Positions 22,329 to 34,320 of a stretch of 64,000 nucleotides of DNA are shown one piece after another; within the stretch, counting starts at the first letter, position 1; each line of letters begins with the position of its first letter. Under the pieces are notes generated by a model that worked only from the letters and a program-made list of their open reading frames with translations, had not been told where the DNA came from and searched no databases. The stretch covers positions 78,520,501-78,584,500 of the forward strand of contig CATIUR010000003.1 in NCBI GenBank assembly GCA_949592205.1. The letters run 5' to 3'. The position numbers and the translations under genes were made by a program. The DNA is from Helichrysum umbraculigerum. Its lineage: Eukaryota > Streptophyta > Magnoliopsida > Asterales > Asteraceae.

Positions 22329-23339
22329 ATGTCTTCGAGACAACTGACTCTCGACGAAGCTGAACTCGCTCGATACATTGCTCAAGGAGTGACCGATGCG
22401 TTACTCTCACGAAACCTACGAACTGACGGCGATGCCGCACTGAACAACCCACTCCAAACGAGACCCTGCACTTATAAAGAATTTATGAGGTGCAAACCAC
22501 TACCCTTCTCGGGAACCGAAGGAGCTATTGGCTTAACTAGGTGGGTTGAGAAAATGGAATCCATATTCTGTCTCTACGAATGCCCTGACGACCGCAAGGT
22601 CAGACTCTCTACCTGCACTTTCGAGGAAGGTGCACTTACCTGGTGGAACACCCAAGTTCATTCTATGAGCACCGAAGTTGCTTACAGGATGCCCTGGGAG
22701 GAACTGAAACAAATGCTCAAGGAAGAGTACTGTCCTAACGAGGAAATACATCGACTCGAGGTTGAACTCTGGAACCTCACCGTGAAGGGGAATGACATCA
22801 CCTCGTACACCACTCGATTCCAACAATTGGCACCCTTATGCCCAAACATAGTAAACTCAGAGCCCACGCGTATCAGAAAATACATTCTAGGTCTTCCTGA
22901 ACCTATCAGAGGGAACGTCATCTCGTCCGCACCTACAACCATCCGAAAAGCCATACGTTTGGCCCATGAACTAATGGCGATGAAGGCCGACAATGAGTCA
23001 CACCCTCGATCTCCTAATCCCAATAGCAAGAGGAAATGGGATGGAAATTCCAGCAGTAACCACGAGCTAACCTTAAGACCTGAACCCGTACCACTCAATA
23101 TAATCAAACCCGGAGAAAAGAAATACAAGGGAAACAAACCCTTCTGCCCCAAATGTGAAAGCCATCATACGGGGGCGTGTGGCACGCCATGCAACAGGTG
23201 TAGAAGTTTTGGACACCAAACTAGGAACTGCAGAGTCCCTACTACTATCTCAAACCCTAACGGCCCAAAGGTCTGTTTCGAATGCGGAGACCCTGGACAC
23301 TTCAAAAGGGACTGCCCGAAAATTTTCAACGACGCCTGA
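22329..23339 (+). CDS. Gag protein of the outer element, 336 aa
   Basis: This is the only ORF of the outer element. A gag core at about residues 48-230 includes PFSGTEGAIGLTRWVEKMES, TWWNTQ and WEELKQMLKEEYCP. A Cys/His-rich segment at about 273-302 (CPKCESHHTGACG, then CNRCRSFGHQTRNC) and a canonical CCHC knuckle CFECGDPGHFKRDC at 316-329 follow. Layout and motifs parallel the gag of the inner chromovirus, but the sequences are clearly diverged. The frame is complete, with a stop at 23337-23339, and is not fused to pol; about 500 bp of non-coding DNA follow before the polypurine tract. It probably packages the element's RNA while pol comes from another element. Which element supplies pol cannot be told from the window. 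Confidence 0.9.
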   Translation: MSSRQLTLDEAELARYIAQGVTDALLSRNLRTDGDAALNNPLQTRPCTYKEFMRCKPLPFSGTEGAIGLTRWVEKMESIFCLYECPDDRKVRLSTCTFEEGALTWWNTQVHSMSTEVAYRMPWEELKQMLKEEYCPNEEIHRLEVELWNLTVKGNDITSYTTRFQQLAPLCPNIVNSEPTRIRKYILGLPEPIRGNVISSAPTTIRKAIRLAHELMAMKADNESHPRSPNPNSKRKWDGNSSSNHELTLRPEPVPLNIIKPGEKKYKGNKPFCPKCESHHTGACGTPCNRCRSFGHQTRNCRVPTTISNPNGPKVCFECGDPGHFKRDCPKIFNDA

Positions 23340-23844
23340 CTAACCTCTGATTACTATTATGGGTGCGTCCTTCATTTAGAACTTAACAATTTTAATTTAC
23401 ACTAAGTACGTGTTATTTATTACTTAATACCGTGTGGCATTGATTTAGTGCCGAATGTACTATAGGGCTAGTTTACCTAGGCCAACATAAACGTTTCGAG
23501 TTTGCTTTCAGCAGACTAGCTAAATTTATTAGCTACTAGGTATTTGGTCCTGAAAGGACGACTTACAATACGGTCACGTTGTGACAACTATCTAGTCCCG
23601 AACGGACTCCAACTTAAACGAATACCCTGTAACCACAACTTAACGACAATTAAAAACAAACAATATAGTCAGGACGTGACTACAATGAAAAACTACGATA
23701 TAGTCATCGGTTGACGGCTATCCAACCTCGTCATAGACACCTTATGTCTACAAGTTACTCGACAAACATCTAGTACGTGCATTGCTCTCCAGACCACGCG
23801 CGACCACGACCCTACTTTAAATTTCGGGACGAAATTTTCTTAAC

Positions 23845-23854
23845 AGGGGGAGAA
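23845..23854 (+). other. Polypurine tract of the outer element
   Basis: AGGGGGAGAA directly abuts the TGTAACACCC start of the right LTR. Confidence 0.9.
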
Positions 23855-26800
23855 TGTAACACCCGGTCAAAAAGGCAAATTTTCGCGCCTATTTTAAACT
23901 TTAAACAATCGTATTTAGTACGTATTACTTTTAAATAATGTGTTATTATTTTTAATAAACGTTATTTACACGGGAAATATTAAACTATTCTAGAACATAA
24001 ATCGTTTCATTTAAAAACGTATTTTAGTTGGACGAAACTTAAATACTTTCGTATCATTTAGAAATGATATAAACAAAATCATAGATTTAAAGTAATTATT
24101 TAACGTATAAACGACGGAGTAAACGAACACCGCATTGGACACGTAGACGGAGACTGAAGATGGGACTTAACCCCACCTCCACCTCCCATTTCTTTCATTT
24201 TATTTCTTTCTTTCTCTTTCTTTCCTCTCTCTTCCTCCTTTTCTCTCTAAAAAGTTCATCACCTCAAATCTCACAAAATCGCAAAATAACAACATCAAAC
24301 GGCCTCGGATTATACTACTCCTTTGGAATAAAACGACCACGGCATCCCGATCTACACTTCTACCTTTTCGGATTTCAAATCCGACACTCGTAAGTTTCCG
24401 ACAAATCCCGCAAATCTTTAGATTTCGAAGTTATAATTAATGTTTCATGTTTAATATACTTAGATTACCATGTTTTAGTGTCCTATACAACCGAAAACGT
24501 CCGAAATCGACCCAAAACCCGACTTTTACTTGCTGTTCGTCGAACAGCTGATAGTGTCGCGGTGTGACCAAAAACAGTACCGCGACACTACCCTAGTGAC
24601 GCTATTAGTGACGTACCAAACCGTTGTATACCGACACTCCTTAAGTGTCGCACTCAGTGCCGCATGAAATCCAAATTATACCGTCACTTGATAAGTGACG
24701 CACTATACCGACACTTCCTAAGTGACGCTATATGCGTCACTAACCCGATAGCGACACTTCTGAAGTGTCGCTAAAATGCTGAAATTTCGTAACTTCTGAG
24801 TCACTAGCCTAGTGACGCTATAAACCTCATAGTGACGCATGAAGTGTCGCTATTATCAGTTTTTGAACTAAAAACTCACTTTTAAAATGTCAAACTTATC
24901 CGGAAACATATACGCAATTATATACGAATCGAAACGCGTTTAAACGAGGTTATTTATACGAAAAACACTATAATTATATTTTCAAAATATAATTCCAATA
25001 CGTTACGAACGAACCGAACTTTCTTACAAACTTTGAAACGTAAACGCGTGTCAAACACATTGAGTACGATTTAACCGATTAAGCAAACGAATTGGATAAT
25101 TTATGTCTATGTACTTATACGGAACCTCACGTGTTTAGGACACTAGGAGGTCTTCATTTCACTCGCGCGTAACTTAAGGGTTGCTAGCTCTCCAGGTGAG
25201 TTCATAGCCCCTCCTTTTTACTGTTTTCATTGATTTTGGGGGAGATACATACTCATGATTTACTTACTTTTCGTTGATAAAAGAACTTACAACTGCTTTA
25301 CAAACGTTTGCAAATGACATGATAGACTCCAATGCCTTTGAGACAACAGTACATACTAGGCAAACTAAGTGGGCCTTAGCTAGGCAACGACTAAAATTAT
25401 ACAAGTAACACTATTTAAACACTCGTCACATCGGCGAGGCATTATTACTAGACTTGGGTAGTTTACTTGTGAAACAAAATATGGAGACCATACTCACTAG
25501 TCGTGACACGATCCATGAAACCAAATGATAGCATACAATAATTACGTACTGTAGGTACGCTTCGACAACTAAGTGATGAAATGATACACTTAGGCATTAT
25601 GTACTACTCTGAATAGCTAGGTGGCGTTTATACGCATCTAGACATAACATGCTACACCCATCATCTAGGTGGTGATTAGTCACACTTAGAATCATTGTGA
25701 ATACTAAACTTTAATCATAGGTGTAGATTGTTAGATTACACCTTCAGTATTACCGTAGGGAAATAAACACACATAAATTGAGTGTAGTGATTATCTGTAG
25801 ATAGCTTACACTAATTTATGCATACATAAACTGTTTAGCACGTTGTGCTACTACCGAGCCCGTGGGGCCATTACTGGGCGCGTTGCGCTACTTCCGGGCA
25901 CGTTGTGCTACTTCCGGGTTCGTTGAACCACTACTGGGCACGTTGTGCTACTTCCGGGTTCGTTGAACCACTACTGGGCACGTTGTGCTACTTACGATTA
26001 CATGTACATGATGATGTACACACGCTTACACTAACAAGCACGCGGTGCTTCGCTTATATATATATATACATATGTACACCCCCTGATTACACCATTAAGC
26101 ACGTAGTGCTTCATTAACGTTAAACAAGCATGTAATGCTTCATTGAACATACAGTAGGCATGTTATGCTACTGCAGAGCCTGTAGGGCCATCACTGGGCG
26201 CGTTGCGCTACTTCCGGGCACGTTGTGCTACTTCCGGGCACGTTGTGCTACTTCCGGGTTCGTTGAACCACTACTTGGCACGTGGTGCTACTTCCGATTT
26301 CTTATACATGTTGATGTATACTTACTACTGTCTTACTAAGCACGTGGTGCTTCATATCTATGCATACGTATTACGTACATCAGGCACGGAGTGCCTCACT
26401 ATATTTGAACTTAAGCACAGGTTGCTTCATTGTTTATCTAACAAGCATGTGGTGCTCTTGAACATAAAGTATGCACGTAGTGCTACTTTCATTACTTATA
26501 TACTTGCAGGATAATCTGATGGATTATTGGGACTCGGGATACTTATTAACAAACATCATATGTTGTGGGTCCTACATGGGTAGATGACCTAATTCTAGGA
26601 ACCCGCACCTCCATGTAAAGACTAGTAGACGATGCATACTAAACCCCTGTATCTAGCTAAACCCTATGGTTAGGGTAACCTACACCCCGATATATAACTT
26701 TTATAATGTCTTTGCAAACTTATTAAATCTAAATACACGGTGGATAACTGCTTTTTATAATACGGATGGTATTATCACACGATTTTATATTAAACTCTCT

Positions 26801-27114
26801 GTGAACTCACCAGCTTTATAGCTGACCTGTTTTAGTATGTATTCTCAGGTGGCCAGCAGGATTAGGACCACTACAAGCTATGCTAGTTCGAGTCGCATGT
26901 TTACAAACTTTGGGACAACTCTGCATTTACTTTGTATTTCAAATTGTGTATTTGAAAACCACTATCAACTTTGTAAACGTTTTATTTGGTAAATGTATAA
27001 CTATTTTCAACGTCTCATTTAGAGTCGTTCGTTATATATCTTTGTGCTTGTGATATTTGATTTAGTAACACCCGACCCGATCGCTTCCGCAAACCGAAAT
27101 TTGAGGGTGTTACA
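23855..27114 (+). repeat. Right (3') LTR of the outer element
   Basis: The LTR is 3260 bp, one base longer than the left copy because of an extra G near 24475, and is otherwise almost identical. It carries both hairpin arrays (about 24532-24851 and 25836-26485). Confidence 0.95.
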
Positions 27115-27316
27115 TCTAACATTCTAAACACTATGGGTCATATCTTCAAAGTTCCGCTTATATTTGAATGTGACTTCACTCCTACGATATCTTAGCGAAA
27201 AACTTATCCACATTTCTCGAACTTTTATTCAACAAACGAGTATCCGTGTCTTATTCGATAAAATAGCCGTCGAGACTAAACAAACTATAATACTTCAAAA
27301 CCGTGTTACCTTTATA

Positions 27317-27858
27317 CTAGCATATTACCCGCACATTGCAGCGGTAACAAATGAGAAATAGGTACCAGTGGTCGACAGTGATAATTGACAATAATAATAT
27401 TAATGAAAAATATAGTGATAGTTGTTGGCGTTGATTGTTAGCAATATTGGCTTGTATCGATTATCAATTGTTACGTTTTATCATGATTGATTCATTAAAT
27501 TCATTCAAAAAAATTTTAAGTTGATTTTTTAACAAGTATGAAATTTTAAATGTGCTTATAATGATCTTTATATTATCTTGCATCATTTGTTAATTTTTAA
27601 TAATTATCGAAGAAACTTAAAAGGCTTATGCAAAAGAAGAAGGTGAGCATTATAAATGTGTTATTACGTTGATAATTGATTTTCATATTTATCCAATCAA
27701 TCGGTAGGTGTCATTTGGAAATGTGCCTTCTTAGTTTTCACATATAGTAAATTAATGATAAGGGTATAATTGACCTTTCGCATTTTTAAAAGAGTAAGTT
27801 TGTTAAGAAAAGGTGGAAACCCTTTGTAAGGGAGTATAGATATAGATATAGATATAGA
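27317..27858 (-). mobile_element. Small non-autonomous Helitron
   Basis: On the minus strand the element begins TCTATATCTATACTCCC after an A and ends ATATGCTAG before a T. This fits the A|TC...CTAG|T insertion rule of plant Helitrons with no target duplication. A hairpin (TTACCGC pairing with GCGGGTAA) lies a few bases before the CTAG, as expected. It has no helicase ORF, so it is about 542 bp and non-autonomous. The 5' end is ambiguous by one or two repeat units because it lies in an ATAGAT microsatellite. It sits about 600 bp upstream of the phosphatase start codon. Confidence 0.6.
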
Positions 27859-28079
27859 TTAACAACGTTTACCTTAAATGAAATTTCCTTCTTACCTAAA
27901 CTCGTATTTAACAAAAATTTATAATTAGATTTTTCGAACCTTTTACACGACCCATTTTATTTATTAATTATTTTTTAAAAAAGTGTGTAATGTGCTTTTA
28001 ATTTTTTATATTTTTTTATATCAATTTCCGTAAACCGTATCAAAAATTTGGGAATTGAAAATTTGTTTTTTTATAAACT

Positions 28080-28471
28080 CAAAATCTCACGCTCATCTTT
28101 CTTTGCTACCAGAGACTTCCCCCTCCATTTTCCCTCACGATTTCGTAATCTGTAAGTCCTCAATCTCCCTTTTTATTTCCCTTTTTAATTACACAATCAC
28201 GTATTTCCACTAACGATTCAATTTTCACAACAAAACCTAGAAATCAGCAATTACATTCATTGATTGATTGATTAATTTAGTATCTGTTTGCAGGTTTAAT
28301 TTTATTAATTTATTTTGTATTAGCATTTAGGTTTAGTTACAAAGACACTGCGTTATACGAACTATTGATGATTTGATATAGATATAGGTATAGCCGTATA
28401 GGTATAGGTATAGGTATAGAATATAGATCAGACAGTGTGTAGTTTGATTGTGGTTAGGGTTTTATAGTGGA
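28080..28471 (+). promoter_or_regulatory. Probable 5' leader of the MKP1 gene with a leader intron
   Basis: A pyrimidine-rich stretch near 28110-28150 is followed by a donor-like CT|GTAAGT at 28151 and an acceptor-like TTTGCAG|GTTT near 28293, which suggests a 5' UTR intron. A TAGGTA/GATATA simple repeat lies at 28377-28425. No TATA box is certain. Confidence 0.4.
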
Positions 28472-31400
28472 ATGGTAGGAACAGAGGATGAGGCAGCTGG
28501 AGAAAGTAGTAAAAGTGATACTTGTGATTCGCAAGTGCATAATTCGGTTTCTGGTAATAGGAAATTGTATTGGCGGTCGGCGTCGTGGTCGTCTTCTCAC
28601 GTGCCATTACCACCGCTTAATCCCGACAGTGTGAAGGATCGGGATGTTGGTGATGGTGGTTTGAATAGAAGGCGTCCTGGTCCGTTAACTCCTAGATCGA
28701 ATAGTAAAGGGAGATCGTGTTTGCCACCGTTATCGATTGCTAGACGGAGTTTAGATGAGTGGCCGAGAGCTGGTTCGGATGATGTTGGTGAGTGGCTGGT
28801 TCCTAGTACACCTAGTGGGAGTAATGGTGCAAGGTTGAAACTTGATTTGTCGTCGATTCAAAGAGTTCCGGATAAGAATGCTGGTTTAGTGAAACGAGAT
28901 AAAATTGCGTTTTTTGATAAGAAGTGTTCAAAGGTTGCTGAACATATCTTTCTTGGTGGTGATGCTGTTGCAAGAGATAAAGATATACTAAAACAGCATA
29001 AGATTACTCATATTCTTAATTGTGTAGGGTTCGTTTGTCCGGAATATTTCAAGGGGAATTTTGTTTATCGAACTTTGTGGTTGCAAGATAGTCCTTCAGA
29101 AGATATCACAAGTATATTGTATGATGTTTTTGATTACTTTGAAGATGTTAGAAATCAAGATGGAAAAGTTTTTGTACATTGTTGTCAAGGGGTCTCTCGG
29201 TCAACTTCTTTGGTAATTGCATATCGTATGTGGAGAGAAGGGCAAAGCTTTGATGATGCTTTTCAATACGTAAAGGCAGCTCGAGAGATTGCTGATCCAA
29301 ATATGGGGTTTGCATGTCAATTGTTACAATGTCAAAAAAGGGTTCATGCGTTTCCATTAAGTCCAAGCTCATTACTTAGGTTATATAGAATTGCCCCTCA
29401 CTCGTCATACGACCCTTTACATCTTGTTCCAAAAATGTTGAACGTACCTTCTCCAGCAAGTTTGGATTCTAGAGGTGCGTTTATCTTGCACGTACCTTCA
29501 ACGATCTTTATCTGGGTCGGTAAGAAATGTGGATCTTTAATGGAAAGAGATGCAAGGGGTGCTGTTTGTCAGATCGTACGTTATGAAAAAGTTCAGGGAC
29601 CTATTGTTGTAGTTAAGGAAGGGGAAGAACCTTCATACTTTTGGGATGCTTTCTCGAGTCTCCTACCTTTGATGGATAAATCAGGCAATGTGATGGATAT
29701 TGCCAAGTTTTCTAAAGTTACTCCAGGTGAGAGATTTGTTGACTCATACAATCTTGACTTTGAAATTATTCAGAAAGCGATAGTTGGTGGGTTTGTGCCC
29801 CCATTTGCATCATCTGAGACTGATCAAGAAACTCACCTCCCTGCTAGAGAAAGCAGTTGGAGCGTATTGAGACGTAAGTTTGCATCTGGAAACATGAAGG
29901 AATTTGTCTCAGCTTCTAAATCTTCACCATCTAGCGTCTATCCTGATTCAGTGCTACTAGGTGCAGAGAATAATTCTAATGTCAATTCTAATCCTCCATC
30001 AAAACCAGTTATCCTTTCTTTAACTTCTTCATTGTTTTCATCATCATCATTGTCACCATCATTTTCATCTGCTTCTTCTCCCGATTCCATATCATCCGAT
30101 TCAAGCATTAGCTCCAAATGTTTTTCGGATTCTCCAACTTCATCTCCTTCAATATCTTCATACACTCATGCTTTCTCGTCAACTTTATCCACTTTGTCAA
30201 ATTTATCACTTGTTCCGACTAAACTCTCTCCTCATTCCATTTCTAAAAGCTCTGAATTTATTGATGTCAATTTTACTTCAAATTCATGTTCAGACTCAGT
30301 AGTATCACCATCAAAAAAGTCTTCACTTTCCATTGCTGAACGCAGAGGTAACACTCCAAAATCTCTAAAACTACCAATGCTGACAAATGATTCACATGGT
30401 CAAGATACTTGTGAAGCCATTGAATCTACTGAAGATTTTGTTATAGAATTAAAACAGAAGGGATTAAATCAAAAATCTCTTCTTCAGGGTACTTGTTTGT
30501 CATGTTCAAACATTTCATCTGAAGGCGGTGGGTCTGACTGGGACCAAACATCTAAAGCTTCTCAAGGAAATCGGGCTTCAAAGAGGAAAGAGTCACATAA
30601 CTTCTCTGTGTCAGCGGAGAGTGAATCTGCAAATCACAATGTGAAGCAACAAATAGAGGTGCTTGAGTGGCCTAGTTTGGAGAAGCGTATGGGATTTAAT
30701 GGTGGTGATATGGATTCCACTCGTATGCTCATTTTTGTCGCTCCTAGTTCGGGTCCTGCAAAAGATGGGGATTTTGTGCTGTATTTATGGGTGGGAAAGG
30801 CTTTCAGGCATGACTGCAAGAATCTCCTGGAGACAAACAAAAGGCGTGCTGAGCTACCAGATTCTTCCATGAAAGAAGTAATTAACAGCGTTCTTTCCCA
30901 AATGGGATTGTCAAAGGACACTCACGTCAAGGTACAATTGATATAAATTAAATTTATCTATTATATAATTAGTGTGTCAATATGATTACAAACACTTATT
31001 ACTTCAATGTTAATCTCATCTTTCTAATAAAATGCTTTGGGAGCTTTTACCCATTTAAACTACACTTTGGGTAACTTTTGACCCATTTGACCCTTGTGAC
31101 CTGTCTCATTTTGGCTAGCTTTTTTTAATTACCTGATTGGATAAAACATATCCTTCTTTGACCCATCAAGAATGAAAGGAATTAAAATTGCCATCTCTAC
31201 TATCTAAATAAGATTTCGCTCTTTTTTCCTTTGTAGAAGATTATATCTGATGATGTCTTGTTGTATAGGCATTTGATTAATTTTAGATCAAAAAATATCT
31301 ACTTACAGAAAGTTCTTCAGTCCCATGACAACTGACACCTTTGATTCTTACGTAGTAAAGCAGGTTTTTTGACTATTGATTAAAGGTATAAAGTACCCAT

Positions 31401-32095
31401 CAATTACATCAAATAGGAGCAATCTTGTTGACTAAAATAACCAAAATAACAGTATTTATAATAATGGCAATGGGTAGGTAAGTCATCTTATAGTTTACCA
31501 AAGGGGTCACAAATAACAGTATTGACAGTTTATGATAACGGGGAATTGTTACAATCTTTATGGAACAAATGGATTAGGTTAGATATAGAACTCCTTTATT
31601 TTGATCTATGAAATGTTTATTTTTTCTTCTTTCAATATATCTAGCATTTATCTAAATAATCGTTCATTTGCTGGAGCAAATTCCACATAGTTGACTATTT
31701 GATACATAGTCCTGTTATGTTTTTTGATTGTTGGTTACTTGCTTATACATCGCAAGCAAACCATGAATCTTGGGAAAATGCAGAAAGGACTAAGAAACAC
31801 TACCCTATGCTGGATGAGCAATTCTGCACGAAAGGAACCAATATGATGTTTTTCATTTACATTTATAATACCATTAAAAGTCCATTTGCTATGTTCCTCT
31901 TAAGTATAGTGTTCATTTTTTCATTATCTCGAAATGGTCAATTTACAATGAAAAGTCGGTAAAGCTATTATCTTTGAACTTCCTCCTTTATTTGGTCTTG
32001 TCTAATTTTTCTTTTCCAATCAAATAACATATGAGCAGGTTGTGAAGCAAGATGAAGAACCTTCAGACTTTGTTTTATTACTTAGTTCGCTGTAG
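28472..32095 (+). CDS. MKP1: MAP kinase phosphatase 1 (dual-specificity phosphatase with gelsolin-like region), two coding exons
   Basis: Exon 1 is 28472-30931 (820 codons). A GT donor at 30932 and an acceptor ending 32038 lead in phase 0 to exon 2, 32039-32095, which adds 18 codons (VVKQDEEPSDFVLLLSSL) and a stop, giving 838 aa. The start MVGTEDE was preferred over an in-frame Met eight codons upstream because known plant MKP1 proteins begin MVG. The N-terminus carries the conserved WRSASWSSS. The phosphatase domain at about 155-300 has HCCQGVSRS with catalytic Cys237 (235 in Arabidopsis MKP1, from memory) and a likely general acid Asp206. Gelsolin-like segments occur near 330-440 and 740-838, separated by a Ser-rich linker. 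The known role is dephosphorylation of stress MAP kinases such as MPK6 and MPK3, restraining stress and immune signalling. Reading through the donor would end the protein after three other residues. Confidence 0.95.
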
Positions 32096-33138
32096 CTCTG
32101 GGGTAGTTATCAGATGCCGTGCACCTTTCCTAACTTCCCGTCTCTCATGTCTTCAGCTTTGACAACATTCCAGCAAAAGATGCTGGAAAACAACGTTGAG
32201 GTACTTTGGCAATCTTTTGTTATTGCTTTGAAATTAATGGTCTTACTTGTGTCTACTGCTGTGGATAGAATCGCTAATGCCTGTTCTTAACTCTGTCCTG
32301 TAAGTATCTTGCATAAAGGGGGCTATTTTGACCCATTTACTTATGATAGGGTCGATTTAATTTATGTGCTCCTCTAATGGGTAAATTAGATAAAAAAAAA
32401 ATCATCATATAAGGAAATGGTTTAGACGGGTCAAACAACTTGGAAGTCATGAACCTGTATCTATAATGCACAGAACTTTACTTTTTGTTGTTATAGTTGA
32501 CACTAATTATACAAAAATAACTAGGAGTATAAAAATAAAAATAGAAAATTTGGAGAAAAAGTGTTACGAGTAAACATTGTCTGTTTCAACCTGTTACTTT
32601 GAGTTTTGGACCAATTGTGTTACTGGTTAAAAGTTTACAGTATATTCCAGAATCCATATCATGTGATTAAAGATCAAGTGCAGTATTAGCATTATATACA
32701 TCTTGGTAACCAAATGTGTAGGACGTATTTGACACACTCCTCTTTCAGCAATTTTTAATTTTGGCCGATTTTAGATAAAACATAATCCAGATCAACCCAT
32801 TCCTTTATTTATGGGTGTAGACAAACAAGCTTTGCTTTACCTTGCCCATTGCACTTTTATGATCACTGTAATGTTCAACCTTCCATCTTTTTAGCATGTC
32901 CAAAGGTTTAAATATGCAATATTTTTTTTTCATGCAGAACGCATCGAAGACCCAGTTGAATATCGCAAACCATTGGGGATGCGCGAGTGGGACCTTTTGT
33001 TTTCTAACCTCGACACATTGTTTGTATATCTCTTTGTTAAACAGTTTCATATGAACTCTAATTTATGCCATAGATTCACTGAAGAATTGCTGGTTATCCT
33101 TCATAAGTAATCCTCTATTACACATACCTACTTAATGC
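32096..33138 (+). other. 3' untranslated region and spacer after MKP1
   Basis: No ORF is supported. A GAG|GTACTT junction near 32201 and a TTTCATGCAG|AACGC junction near 32937 bracket an AT-rich stretch between two GC-richer pieces. A spliced 3' UTR is therefore possible, but this is inference only. Confidence 0.35.
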
Positions 33139-33505
33139 TAGGGGGTGTAAATGAGCCGAGCTACTAGCGAGCTCGATTCGAGCTGATCTTAAATGAGCTC
33201 GTTTAGTAAACATATATTGGAGCTCGTTTAGCAAGCGAGCTTGAGCTTGTTATATCATGCTTGAACAAGCTCGCGACTAGCAAACCTAAACGAGCCTTTC
33301 ATTTATATACGTTAATTGTTTTATATATAATAATATAATATTTAATTACATAATAATAACCAGTATATATATAATTATATAATACTTACAATAATAATAG
33401 TAAATCTTATTATATGTAATTAAAAAATAAATAATATTATGTAATAAACGAGGTGAGCTCGAGCTTGTATAATATCAAACGAGCCGAGCTCGAGCTTTTT
33501 GAGTT
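33139..33505. mobile_element. Truncated MITE-like element rich in GAGCTCG inverted motifs
   Basis: It opens TAGGGGGTGTAAATGAGCCG, the terminal style of a widespread hAT-type MITE, and is full of GAGCTCG and CGAGC words in both orientations. The matching right terminus is missing, so it is probably truncated. Fragments of the same flavour occur near 50530-50600 and 51400-51560. Confidence 0.5.
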
Positions 33506-33599
33506 TTAAAGCCTCTGCTGTACCCTATCCTCTACGTTAGTGGAATTGTTTTGTTCTAGAATCACAGACATTGGCTTTCAACTGATTTGGAATATCACG

Positions 33600-34320
33600 A
33601 AGCAGCTTCGTGTTGCTTACTACTAGGGCTTCCGAACGCCATGTCTCATAGACCTTGTAACCTTCACTTCATAGCCTCATTATTACACTTTAAAAGCGCA
33701 CTTCTATAAACAACTTCCAGAGAGAAGCGAACGAGGTCTGTCGAAAACAATGGTATTAATAAGCCTGTTAAGAGTTTCTATAAAACCCTACGAAAGGTGC
33801 AGTAAGAGCCCAAAACGGCAGCTAACAGGAGGTTATGGACTTATGGGAGGGGCTACCATAACCCATATAAACATTCTGCAACCCCCCTCATTGATTCGTG
33901 GGATGGAGTCTCGCAGAAGAATATAGTTAAAGGGCAACAAGTCAGGATAGACAAGACGGCCCTGATCACCAGGCCGAGAAAGCTGGGCAACCACTCCCCT
34001 ATGTGCCAATTGCTAGTGCAGCCAGGGCGGTCCCCTCTTGTCAAAATACTGAAAGCGAGAGTAAAGCATGTATTTTGTTTACATTCATATCTTAACTGTA
34101 TTATATTCTATTTCTATATATAATAACTAAGAATGTATAATTTTTTAGGCTAGAAAGAATAGAAAACGGAGCACACCGCAGATAGATTCTCAAATATAAG
34201 AAATCCCCCTTTTTTCCTAAGAAGGAAATGAAGGACATGAACGAAAAGAATAAAGCCTTTCTAACTCTAGTTTCGGATGTTCGAACGATTTGAATCTAAC
34301 ATGATGTCGATAACACACCG
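33600..34320. other. Possible mitochondrial DNA insert (NUMT)
   Basis: Base composition changes sharply from the AT-rich surroundings to near 50% GC, with purine-rich words such as GAAAGCGAGAGTAAAGCATG that resemble intergenic plant mitochondrial DNA. I recognise no gene in it. The call rests on composition and style only. Confidence 0.35.

Larger units (their letters stand above)
4071..27114 (+). mobile_element. Outer non-autonomous Ty3/gypsy-type LTR retrotransposon (gag-only), interrupted by a nested element
   Basis: Direct LTRs 4071-7329 and 23855-27114 both begin TGTAACACCC and end GGGTGTTACA. A tRNA-Met primer site follows the left LTR and a polypurine tract precedes the right one, so the element reads on the plus strand. 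The internal region without the insertion is only about 3.1 kb and holds a single gag ORF (22329-23339); no protease, reverse transcriptase, RNase H or integrase is present. The pre-insertion length is about 9.66 kb. This matches the class called TR-GAG (terminal repeats with a GAG domain), which needs pol from a partner. The flanking pentamers TCGAA and TCTAA match at 4 of 5 positions. By eye the LTRs differ at about five sites: one inserted G near 24475 and substitutions near 4967, 4989, 5229 and 6668. Confidence 0.9.

Noticed and set aside
28448..28471. Upstream in-frame Met for MKP1
   Set aside because: It would add eight residues unlike plant MKP1 N-termini; the second Met begins the conserved MVG start.
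32805..33050. 81-aa minus-strand frame downstream of MKP1
   Set aside because: No family motif; it more likely overlaps an MKP1 3' untranslated exon on the plus strand.
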